Shown piece by piece: positions 49,361 through 59,638 of a stretch of DNA of 64,000 bases. Both the position numbers and the translations under genes were made by a program. Each line of letters begins with the position of its first letter. The stretch's first letter is position 1. This DNA comes from Erythroxylum novogranatense. Its lineage: Eukaryota; Streptophyta; Magnoliopsida; Malpighiales; Erythroxylaceae. Below the pieces are notes generated by a model that had not been told where the DNA came from, did no database searches, and saw nothing but the letters and a program-made list of their open reading frames with translations. The stretch is from assembly GCA_029891385.1 (NCBI GenBank), contig CM057230.1:47533414-47597413 (forward strand), read 5' to 3'.

Positions 49361-50154
49361 TGGTTCCGCCTTCAATGCTTAGAGAAGAAGACACATAAAT
49401 GAGAGAGTGAGAGAAAGAGAATTTAAGGCATGTAAGAGCTTGCTTGAAACAATACACGTAGTTGAGGATGAGCAGTAAAAGTGTCAACCTACAAGGGTTT
49501 TTTCTCTAACGCTGTTCTAAACAGGTTGGATTACCTTCTTCCGTTGAGATGATCTAATTATCTATAATTTAATTTAATTTGGTCTATGGAAATAGAGAAT
49601 ATGATCTAATTATAAAACTATTCTGTCTGAAAATGGGAATATTCCATTTTCTTTTTTCCTAAAGTCCACTCCCACCGCGTTGGCAATGTCGCTAGCATCA
49701 GATCTTCTGTCTCATTAACTTTGTACTTATTCTGTTCCACAACAAATACGTCGACATTTTTATTTAAACCAACGTCGCTCTTCTCAGCTTTTCACCTAAG
49801 CCAAGCCAATGTCTCTTCTTCTTATGATTTTGCTTTCCGCTTTACTTCTTCCATCAACTACTCATGTACGATTTGCAACTATTTGCCAATAAAAGCAAGA
49901 TCTCTTAAAGCCTCGACTTTCATCATTGAAAGCCCATACTCCCTCTGTCTTCCTTTGCTCTATATTCGCTACGCAGGTAGCGTAACCAAAGTGTCCCCAC
50001 ACTTACATTAAATACTCAATCCTTTTCAAGCTTCACATTCACTTTAGTGGTTCTCTGTAAGTTGTTAGTTTATCTCTTCTCTATGCCCAAGAAGCTTTTA
50101 CTTTATTCATCTTCGATTCTCCTTTCTGCTCTATTTAAATCTATTTTTTGGAGG
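49361..50154. other. Upstream region of the ATP synthase gene
   Basis: On the minus strand the stretch just before the ATG is a CT-rich leader (about 49435-49380, TCTCTTTCTCTCACTCTC), typical of plant 5' untranslated regions. No certain TATA box is seen. The small ORF at 49721-50011 has no recognisable domain and is not called. Confidence 0.45.
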
Positions 50155-50159
50155 GTTGA

Positions 50160-50719
50160 TGTAACACCCCACTCCCGTATGACCCGAACCCTAAATTGAT
50201 GGTGATATCCGAGTTCGTGCCCTACGAGGATAACGTGTTACATCACTCAGTCAAAACTCAATATAACTTTTTTTTGTTTTAAAACACAACATACACTATG
50301 CAGAAATCAATAACATACACAATCACCAGTAAGTACAATAACCGACTCCTTTATAAATACAAATTAATTCAATCTGGTGACTTTACAAATTGACCGAATC
50401 ATTTGTACAAAAATTCAAAAAATACAATGTTATACAGAATTTATCAGACACTAATGCAGACGCGAACTGATCCCCGACCTCTTCTCTCACTCTCATGCGG
50501 TTGCTATACGCCCGTTGCCTAACGGAGTATTCTTCTTAGTCTTGAAAAATATGCCGAGAAATGTCATGAATGCATGTACAATCATGTGCATGTGTAAAAA
50601 TTTCTATTCATGTATATATGGAAGCCATATTATGCATGATCATACCGAGATAAACTTACACACTCATAACTCATTCCAAATTACTATTTTACCCTTCCCA
50701 TCAGTGATGAGATGTTACA
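50160..50719 (-). mobile_element. 560-bp solo LTR with GTTGA target duplication
   Basis: Ends are TGTAACACCCC and GATGTTACA, flanked by GTTGA at 50155-50159 and at 50720-50724. Read on the minus strand its first ~190 bases match 2643-2457, then it passes directly into sequence matching about 50-1 at the left window edge (CTCCGTTAGGCAACGGG). It therefore looks like a short form of that long LTR family with the whole middle, including the promoter-like part, missing. Confidence 0.88.
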
Positions 50720-50724
50720 GTTGA

Positions 50725-52551
50725 CCATTTTATTTACGAGTGCTCAACTTGTTGAAACTCTTCTTAGTATGTTATGTGTTCTTTTTGATTAAATTTCCTA
50801 ATCTTTATGGAATATGGTCTAGTCTATAGTAAATGTTATTTCCTTATTATTCTCATCTTTGTTTGTTGATTTCTCGATTTGGAGTGTTTGAGTTCGATAA
50901 ACACGTCAATTTCCTTTTCCAACTTGATCGATTTCTGTAACTATGTAATTATCACCAAGTTGATATATATTATAGGTTTTCTTTACTAAATCGACTTGCT
51001 TATTGGCTTGACTTTGAAGAATATAGTTTTCCCGATTATGCTATGAGTTATGAATTTTCAGATATGCTCTTATTGTTGAACCCTCTTTGTCGATTTGTTT
51101 TCTTCTCTATTTCTTCATCCAGTTTTTTCCCTCTTTTGGACCTTCTCTCTTTTTGTACCTCTGAGCAAGATGCAGTAGATAAGTTGTTAAAGGAAAAAGT
51201 GCTAACATGTTCATGTCTGTCCTGGAGCATGCATGGATATGTTTTCTAATGGCTTTTTAATGTATAAAAGTCAAAATTCTTGTTGTAGTAGCGGAAACCT
51301 CACAGAAAGTAGATGATTTACTTTGTGAATCATAAAAAAGCTTGTCCTTAAGCTTCTTTCCAAGTCTCAATTAAGATAAGATATTTTCACTTTTCAAAGT
51401 TAAACAAGTTTGTCAGTCTGGAGGTTAGTAGCTCTAGTTATATTCAAATCTTAGTATTTTTTATGGTGTAGGAAATATACTTGGGACAATATTAAGAATT
51501 TTAGGGGAGTTCACTTGGATATGTTAATGAGGCTTGAAATGAATACATGCAACAGTTCATTTAATTAAGAATGTTAGCAGGTCATACGTCTCTATTTCGT
51601 TTATGCCTTCTGCAATCATTGTAATTTCTCAAAATTGTGTATTTGTACTTGGAAGTGAATTGGAGTTACAGGTTCATAAAGTATATAAAGGTGAAGCTGA
51701 AAATAAAAGAAAAAGTTTAGACATGTATGTTTTTTGTCATCGATTCCTGATAACATTCTTGCCTCCCCTATCCTGTTTGCCTTATGTATACTTTTATGTT
51801 TTAGTTGAACAGTGAATATATCAGAGAAGTTGATCATCTTGTTTCACATTGATCCTGATCTACAATGTACCTCAATGTATAGTAATTTCACATCAGTGAA
51901 TGTGATCCTGAATCTAGAATGTATCTCAATGCATAGTAATTTTTAAAAATTACGTTAGGTTTAAACTTTAAAATATGAAATATATTTTTTTTATTGTGTC
52001 TGCAGTTTTAATGTGGTAAGTATAGCGAAAGGTTTTGCATATAATGTCAATTCACAGTTATCAGGATAAAGTTGAATATGTCCATTTGGCTGAGAACTTA
52101 AAAAGATATTATAAAACGGGTCCATCTCTTAGCTTAGCCTAGATTGGGAATAGAGACTGTTTATGTTTTGGAATGTTGATATTAGATAGTACAGAATTCA
52201 TTTTGATGCATCAACTAATGTGAAATTAATATGGAAGCATAAAGTAAATCATAAAGTTATGATGCTAGTATAGGAACTGATTCATTGACTCGTTAACTAG
52301 TGTGCAAACTAATATGGCAGCATCTAGTAAACCATAACTTATGACATGGTCTAAAATATGGATGGCTGGATATCTTATTCTCTGAATTTCTCCAATCATC
52401 CCTACCTTTATACCATCATTCTTGCTTCCCTCATTTTTGCAAGTTTCTTATAATGAAAATAGGTGTTGATTGCAAAATATCCTAACTTTCATCCTTTACT
52501 TTTCTGATGAAACAAACATGTCTGTTGACTGTGTAGATGAAGTAAATCACT
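50725..52551. other. Intergenic DNA, no gene recognised
   Basis: AT-rich. Small ORFs on both strands lack recognisable domains. Two local duplications are present: about 51848-51945 (GATCCTGAATCTAGAATGTA-type units) and about 52210-52330 (units ending AATATGGAAGCATAAAGTAA or AATATGGCAGCATCTAGTAA). Confidence 0.5.
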
Positions 52552-53555
52552 TGTTAATATAGAAATCACGTATAATACGTAAAATACACAAGAAGGGGGG
52601 TGTTTAATTATGTAAACTTTTCAAAAATATTAATCTTTCAAGATTTCTTGAATTTCTTTACAAAATTCAGATGATCATAAAAACACTTTACTAAAGTCGA
52701 TAAGTAATGCAATTGCAAGAATTATTATCTACTCTTCTAATAATAAGAAAATTAAAAGATAAGGGTTAGAGAATAAACGTCGTGATTTTATACCGGTTCA
52801 ACCTAAACCTTGGGCTACGTCCAATCCTTAGACTTTATCTGAGATTTCACTATACTCTTCAACTTTACAAGTATTCTTTCTACACTTGTAGTGCCTCTTC
52901 AGGTCTCTCTCAAAAAGTATTCTTTATCTGCTTTCTTAACCTCTCCAAGCTCTAGCCTTTCTTTCTCTCTCTAGGAAAGATATTTTTGAGCCTCACGTTA
53001 CAGATGTATTCGTTCTCTTCTTTTCACACTTTAAATACATAATTTCTCTAAGTATTGTACAATCAGATTTTCTTTCTTGTAAAAACATTATTTAGTTTAC
53101 TACTATAACTAGTATCTATAGCCTAAGTTTTTAACTTTCTTGTTGAGAAATTGCTTCTTGAATCTTCTAGAAACCTTTATTAGTTGAGTCTTGTAACTAA
53201 CTCCAACTAACTAACTAACTGACGTTCTAGAATAGCATCCTTTTATATCATTTGGAATAATACTTCTTCTGTTATCACGCTTCTTCTGTTGTCACGCTTC
53301 TTCTGTTGTCGCATTTCTTTTGTTGTCACGTTTCATCTGACATTGCCCTTCATCTGTTATTTTTTGTCTGTTATTGCACTTCGTCTAGTATTACGCATTG
53401 TCTATTATGTTTTGTCTGTTGTTGACGTGTCTCGTTTGTTGCTGACTTATCGTCTATTGTTGACGTGTCGTCTAGTGTTAATATATCGTCTGATGTTGAC
53501 CACGCTTCTTCAGGGTTTGACTAAGTGTTACTTACATTTTTCTGCATACTTAACA
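52552..53555 (-). repeat. 3' LTR of the Sirevirus-like element
   Basis: About 1.0 kb. Minus strand begins TGTTAAGTATGCAG and the plus strand begins TGTTAATATAG, giving matched inverted ends. No partner LTR is in the window, so the left edge rests on the terminal motif only. Confidence 0.65.
53262..53505. repeat. Short degenerate repeats (GTCACGCTTCTTCTGTT type) in the LTR
   Basis: About 15 units of 14-20 bases, drifting from GTCACGCTTCTTCTGTT at the left to GTTGACGTGTCGTCTATT at the right. Common core is a CGTCT/CTTCTGTTGTT-like segment. Located at the start of U3. Confidence 0.75.
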
Positions 53556-53645
53556 AACTTATCAAACCAGTTTATACATTTCTGAGATTATTATTATTTA
53601 ATTATCATCAAAATTAATAGAAGTGAAGCCTTTTTGACTTAAAAA

Positions 53646-53659
53646 TCTCCCCTTTTTTT
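53646..53659 (-). promoter_or_regulatory. Polypurine tract of the Sirevirus-like element
   Basis: Minus strand AAAAAAAGGGGAGA. It is about 90 bases from the LTR start, rather than adjacent. Sireviruses are known for more than one such tract, so this may be an internal one. Confidence 0.55.
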
Positions 53660-53989
53660 ATGATAACAAATAATCATAATTTTAGAAGACAAAATGATAT
53701 TCAGACGAATAATAATCAAAGCAAAAACACAAGAAATGCATGCACAACATATATACAATGCTTTCTAACAATTTCACTTTTCTCTTTTCTCTATTTCTTT
53801 GCACAAGATATATACAATGCTTTCTAATAGTTTCTCTTTTCTCGTTTCTCTTTTCTCTCTTTTTTTCATTTCTTGTTCTCTTCTTCTTTTCTTTTTCTCT
53901 TCTCTTTCTCTTCTCGTTCTCCCCCTGTTTGTTATTAATCAAAAAGATAACTCATCATAAATGCTTCAGAATTACAAAAAGCATATGTT

Positions 53990-56316
53990 GCATGTCAATG
54001 CGGGTGGTCTTGAGGTCTTGTTAAATAGTAACATGTAGAAGTGCTATTTTCTCATGAAGGTCACCCACTAAGTCACCCAGTTCATCAACCTTAGTATGAA
54101 TTTCCTCAATATCTTTTGCTAAGGCTTCCTAAACTTCCTTTTGTTTGTGACTTGCTTCTGTCCAATTAATGAAATGCTTCAAGAACTCCAAATTAATGGT
54201 AGGATCTTATTGTATTTCACTAAGTGGATGAAGATTTTCAATAATAGATGGTTCTGTAGGTAAAAGGTCTAACTCTATGATTTTGATTGAGGGTAGTCTG
54301 AATGTTTGTTTTCCTTATGGGAGATCAAGATCATTAGGTCTAAGTAGTTTAAGAATTGGTTGCCCAAGAAGGTGTAACATATTTTTGACTGAAGGTATGA
54401 AACTTAAGGGTCTGAAATGCGTGATTAAATGCACAAAGGTTTCTAAATTGAAATTGATATCTTCAATCGTGATACTTCTATACCGTCCTTCTATCACTGT
54501 GCCAACTACCTTAAAATTTTCATCTTTGGTAGAAACTCCAAATTGACTTTTTGATGCCCTTGAAATGTGATTCAAAACATAAATACCTCCAGGTTAAGCT
54601 ACAATACATGCATCATCTATATTCTTCATAGTCACTTGAATATGTTCTTCTGTAAGATCATCTACATGTTGTTCAGGAAACATCTTCTTTTGTCCTTTTT
54701 CTTCGTTTCTCACAGGGATTGAACATCTTGGTTGTATATCTGGCACAATCATTATCAATGTTCTGCTTGTAATCGGATAGAATGTATACCGATCCTTTGA
54801 AATCCTCATTGGATATGGTTCTGCCTTCTCATTTGGCATAATATTATATAGTCTTCATTCTTCATAACTAAAAAGATGGTCTCATCGTTAATCAGTATAG
54901 GTTTGGCTTGTAACTTGACTGTCTTCTTTGAAGGTTCTCTGATAATAATTGAGCTTCTGCTTCGAACAGGTACTGATTCTTCTATAATCTTCATTTTCAA
55001 ATCCTTTTTGTTGATTGGTTGAGAAGGATTTTAAGGTTCTAATTAGTGTTCAAATGTCTTAGCCTTCTATTGAACATCAAATGAAGAAACCTTTTTCAGA
55101 ATAAACTTCATCTTCTTTTGTTCTTTTATCGGTTTAGAAGAAAGTTGTTATTGAGGCTTCTTCCTCTCAAATACTAACTTCTTTTTTATTTCTGTCTCTC
55201 TAGATGATTTTGTTGATTGACTTTGCAAAATAGAGACAATTGATCTAGTAGGTTGCTATCTTTTCTCTTGCTTTTCAGAATCTCCATCAAGAATCAGAGC
55301 TTTCTGCTTTTTCTGTTCATGTTGTCGTAAGATCAATAATCTTGATGACCTTCTTGACTATTTGGATTTTTTTTATTGAAGTGTCTCATCCTTTCTCTTC
55401 AATGACACTTATTGTGATGATTATTGAACCCGACTTTCCTTTTTCTGTAGAATTGTCTTAGCTTTTATTAGTACATCATACGATTTTTCATTCTTTTCTT
55501 CTGCCAATGTTTTTCTTGTCGATCGAGGTTTTTTTTTCAGACGTAACATGTTCACTCCTGCTCCGTCTTACTACCAGCTCCCCCTCAGACCTTACTTTTT
55601 GTGTAGAACCTGTATCTACTTCAGCTTTAAACTTTATTCCCATTATGTTAATAGTAATGACATTAATAATGCTCTTCACATCCAACTTTACCCTGTTACC
55701 TCTGTCAAGTAAGATTCCAGATTTTCTAAAGATCTTATCAACATCATACCATAAGGTAAAGAGCTAGAATCTCCCTTTGACTTCATCATGTACTTCAAAA
55801 TCAAGTATGGAAGATTAATAGGTTGTAGATTAAGTAGGTGAAACAAACAATGTTCATCGTTCATTATCACAACGTCCTTCGAGCCTATTTTTGGTAGAAC
55901 ACAGTGGAGAAGCAGTGAATGTTGAACCCTAGCCTTCAGAACAAGGGTTAAAGCCTTCTTAACTCTTGGATCATTACTTTCATATAGTTTTTGATTGATG
56001 TGTGCTTTATCTATACAACCTTGAGTAATCCATTTTGTATTATTAAACAGCTTTGCTCCAATACTAGGACACCCAATGACCTTCTCGATAGTATCTTGTG
56101 TGACTATAACTGACAACCCATCTATTATTGATATTAAGGTGTTGTCCACCACCTTTGCATTCTTCCAAAACTCATATATCTTATTTAAATAAACCTTTCA
56201 CGAACGTTGAAAATTTTTTTCCAACCAACTGCTTCAATTTCTGGTTCAATGTCCATCTGATTTTCCTTCAAAGAGATGAAATCAACGTGCCTCCTATAGA
56301 TAAGAGATTGCTCCAT
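53990..56316 (-). pseudogene. Envelope-like ORF region of the Sirevirus-like element
   Basis: Starts at 56316 (ATG). The frame stops at 56185 because of a single-base shift, but the adjacent frame continues as FWKNAKVVDNTLISIIDGL and stays open to 55688, including PRVKKALTLVLKARVQHSLL and INLPYLILKYMM. This pattern matches the conserved N-terminal domain of plant retrotransposon env-like and putative plant transposon proteins. Downstream, lysine-rich fragments lead to a probable coiled-coil near 54130-53990 (IEEIHTKVDELGDLVGDLHE). Position between RNase H and the 3' LTR is where Sireviruses carry their env-like gene. Whether such proteins act as envelopes is unproven; no clear signal peptide or membrane segment is seen here. 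Confidence 0.65.
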
Positions 56317-57018
56317 TTTTGATCTGTAACAAATAAAAAATAAATATATAAATGTATTTCGCTTAGTGTAGCAAGGTTAGTATCTAAAAGTAAGAATATG
56401 AAACGAAAAGAACTTGAAGTTTAGAACAAAGTATTGAATCGTCTTTGTTGAGAGCACTAAGCAAGTCAGTTTCAAAGTTTTTCAAGAACATTCTAGAGTA
56501 AAAGGTATTTTAGAATCTTGAGAAGATTTCCTTCTTATACATACTCTTGAAAAGTTACCATTCATAACTTACCATTACTATTTACTTAAAAACTTTCGAC
56601 TTTTTATCTTCTTCTTATACGAAATGTCTAGGTCATGACGTGTTAGATGAATGGTCATTCAGCATTACCATATTCAAGTTTTGTTTGATTTTCTTGAATC
56701 TATCTTCACACAAAGGTTTAGTGAACATGTCCACCCATTGTTGATTCTTCTTAACAAATTGTAAACTGATGATTCCTCTCTGTACATAGTTTCATATAAA
56801 ATGATGTCTAACTTCAATATGCTTTACCCTCGAGTGTTGTAATAGATTCTTTGATAGATTGACAGCATTTGTGTTGTCACAGAAGATGGGAATTTTATCT
56901 TCTTGTATAGAATAATCTTCTAACTGATACTTAATCCATAACGTCTGTGAACAACAACTTGTAGCTAATATGTATTTAGCTTCTGCAGTAGATAGAGCAA
57001 TTGAGCTTTACTTATTTC

Positions 57019-57480
57019 TTAACCAAGAAAGTGACAACCTCCACTTGTACTCTTTCTATCAATCCTATCTCCAGCATAATTAGCATCACAGTAGCCAATT
57101 AACCTGAAATCTTTATCTTTCTCATACATTAAACAAAGATCAGTAGAACCTGCCCAATATCTCAAAATTCTTTTGACAGTAATATAATGAGATTGTCTAG
57201 GATCTACTTGAAATCTTGCACACAAACAAACATTAAACAGTATATCAAGTCTGCTTGCAGTTAGGTAGAGTTAAAAACTAATAATTCCTCTGAAAAGAGT
57301 TTGATCAACCTTCTTACCTGCTTCATCTAGTTTATTTTTGAATACCCATCTGGTTCCTATGATAGACTTATTAGGTGGTCTAGGAACTAAAGACCAAACT
57401 TTGTTCTTTGTAAATTGATTTAACTCCTCTTGCATGGCTAAAATCTAAGCTTCATCTTAAAGAGCTTCATTAATTTTCTT
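57019..57480 (-). pseudogene. RNase H joined to reverse transcriptase start; catalytic core deleted
   Basis: 57225-57019 is an open connection/RNase H segment (CARFQVDPRQSHYITVKRILRYW, then GYCDANYAGDRIDRKSTSGG). Immediately upstream the frame reads TRWVFKNKLDEAGKKVDQ and runs with one stop into LYLTASRLDILF. TRWVFKNKLDE belongs to the very start of copia reverse transcriptase, whereas the following residues belong to its far end. The intervening ~200 residues, including the YVDD active site, are absent. The junction is near 57320-57335. Confidence 0.8.
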
Positions 57481-57959
57481 AGGTTCTAATTCAGAAACAA
57501 AAGCTACATTTGCCTCTCTTCTAAATTTAGACTTAGTTCTCACTCTTTTTGAAGTTTCGCCTATAATTAGGTTTTTTGGGTGAGAAGATTTATATTTTTA
57601 GTCTTTTCTAAGACTAAAATTTTCATAAATATCTTCTACCTTATCAGGTGGATCATCTGGTGGTGACATGTCTAGGTCATTAACTAAAGGAGTAGATAGA
57701 GTTTCATCATCAGAATCGTCTCTTCTATCTGGATGAGAATAATCATCAAAATTAACATGCATAGATTCTTCAACAGATTTAGAAACAAGATTATAAACTC
57801 TAAAAGCTTTAAAAGAAATCGAATATCCTAGAATACCTGAATTGATCTTAGAATCAAATTTATCCTATTTTTCTTTTGTATTCAATATAGTGCATTTGCA
57901 ACCAAAAGGATGAAAGTAAGAGATATTTGACTTTCTTCCTTTTCATAACTCATATGGAG

Positions 57960-58960
57960 TTTAATTTAAAATATATCGCAAAAATACTCTATTTTGAATA
58001 TAACAAGCTATATTTATAGCTTCTCCCTAGAAATACTTAGGAAGATTAATTTCGCATAGCATAATCCTTTCCATTTCCTGAATCGTCCTATTCTTTCTTT
58101 CTACAACTCCATTTTGTTGTGGAGTTTTAGGAGCAGAGAAATTATGGAAAATTATATTCTTCTTCACAAAACATTCTGAATTTTTCATTTTTCAAATTCT
58201 CCACTATGTTCACTCCTAATTCTAGCAATAGAAATTCCTTTTTCATTTTGTAACTTTTTGGAAGAACTTTAAAGCACTTAAGAGATTCATCTTTATGTGA
58301 TAAATCAATAACCAACAAAATCTAGTAAAGTCATCAACAATTAAGAGACCATACTTCTTTCCTTCAAGACTTGGTGTTTTGGTTGGACCAAACAAATCTG
58401 TATGTAACAACTCTAGAGGTCTAGGCGAAGTTACAACATTTTTAGAAGATAAAATTTTTTTAACTTGTTTTCCTCTTTGACAACTCTCACGAAAGAAATC
58501 TTTGTTAATACTTATTTTTGGTAATCCTCTTACCAAATCATGTTGTACCAACTTGGACATATGTTTAAAACTAACATGACCTAGCTTTTTTATGCCAAAT
58601 AAGTTTTTCCTTATCTGTTGATATAAAACATGAAAAATTTTGACTTTTCAAATTATCTAAGTTATTCTTATAGAGATTATTTCATCTCTTGGCAGAAAAG
58701 AATATGGAACCATCCTTTTTTGACTACATAAGAATTTTGATTAAAGGATACTTCCAAACCAGAATCACATAATTGACTTACACTAATTAAATTATGCTTT
58801 AATCCTTCAACTAGCGGAACATTATCAATAGACGCAAATGAATCTTTACCAATTTTGCCGATTCCAACTTTTTTCCCTACCAGTTGTCTCCAAAAGTTAC
58901 TGATCCTCCTTGCTTATTTTGGAGGTTTAGGAACATAGACCTTCTTCCCGTCATATATTG
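57960..58960 (-). pseudogene. Copia pre-integrase and integrase
   Basis: 58560-58243 is open and covers the end of the zinc-binding part (CQRGKQVKK) and the start of the core: LELLHTDLFGPTKTPSLEGKKYGLLIVDDFTRFCW, with the first catalytic Asp in HTDLFGP. Upstream (58880-58600) the GAG-pre-integrase segment is readable across frames (VPLVEGLKHNLISVSQL). Downstream (to 57960) the core continues in fragments with a WRKNRTIQEME-like region mutated. A protease remnant can be guessed near 58960. Confidence 0.8.
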
Positions 58961-59081
58961 TGAGCATCCACTGTCTAAGTACCATTGGTGTTGATTGCTT
59001 TTTCTAAGAAAGGAGATCTGTAGTATATATTATGTCTTTCTTAGGTACCCATATTTTCTTGGGTTCTTTGGGGTTAGGCTT

Positions 59082-59638
59082 TCAATTATTCATCGAGTAA
59101 TAAAAATATTGTTTCTTTTTCTTTTTGTTAGGAACAAAACTCGTATTATGACAAACATTACTATTATGAAACCCTAAACCACTCTTATCATTTGGATGTC
59201 TATATTTTCCAATCATATCATTCATTCTTTTTGTATTTTCAATAAATGTTGATAAATCTGCAGAAAGACTATTAATCCTTTGTTTAAGTTGATTAATTTC
59301 CCCATATTTATCTATAGTTACTTTCTTTTTCATATCTTCTACTTATTGCTTAAGGCAGATGTTTTTTTTTTCTAACACTTCCTTATTCTTCAAACTTTCA
59401 GCAAGTTTCTTTTTCAATATCATATATTGTTTTAATATAGCATATGAATCTTCTAACAATTCTAAATACGCATCTTCAAGTTCATTAAAGTTAGAAGTTA
59501 CCTCATCGTCGCATTCCTTTTCAACTACCAAGCATATATTTGCTTGTTCTGATGCTTCTGAGTCGGAGTCAGATTTAGACGAATCCAAATCTTCCCAAGT
59601 TGCAATCATGCTCTTCTTGTAATGTCCTAGTTTGTTGC
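59082..59638 (-). pseudogene. Copia gag C-terminal part, cut by LTR insertion
   Basis: 59609-59343 is open: MIATWEDLDSSKSDSDSEAS followed by a leucine-rich, probably coiled segment (YLELLEDSYAILKQYMILKK). After a frame change at a poly-T/poly-A run, 59333-59082 continues the coiled part and reaches a lysine-rich end. The upstream half of gag should lie on the far side of the LTR inserted at 59639, outside this window. Confidence 0.8.

Larger units (their letters stand above)
52552..59638 (-). mobile_element. Sirevirus-like Ty1-copia element, 3' part
   Basis: The 3' LTR (52552-53555) has inverted TGTTAA ends. Right of it, on the minus strand, come an envelope-like region, RNase H, a deletion of most of the reverse transcriptase, integrase, pre-integrase and gag. 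The element is cut in gag at 59639 by another element's LTR, so its 5' LTR and gag start lie outside the window. LTR text such as CCTAAACCTTGGGCTACGTCC, the env-like ORF after pol, and the gag type all point to the Sirevirus lineage. Confidence 0.85.

Noticed and set aside
49721..50011. Possible small gene upstream of the ATP synthase gene
   Set aside because: 96 codons, no domain, no clear promoter or homologue recognised; composition is like the surrounding AT-rich DNA.
50725..52551. Possible host gene in the gap before the Sirevirus-like element
   Set aside because: Only scattered short ORFs, no splice-consistent coding series or known motif.
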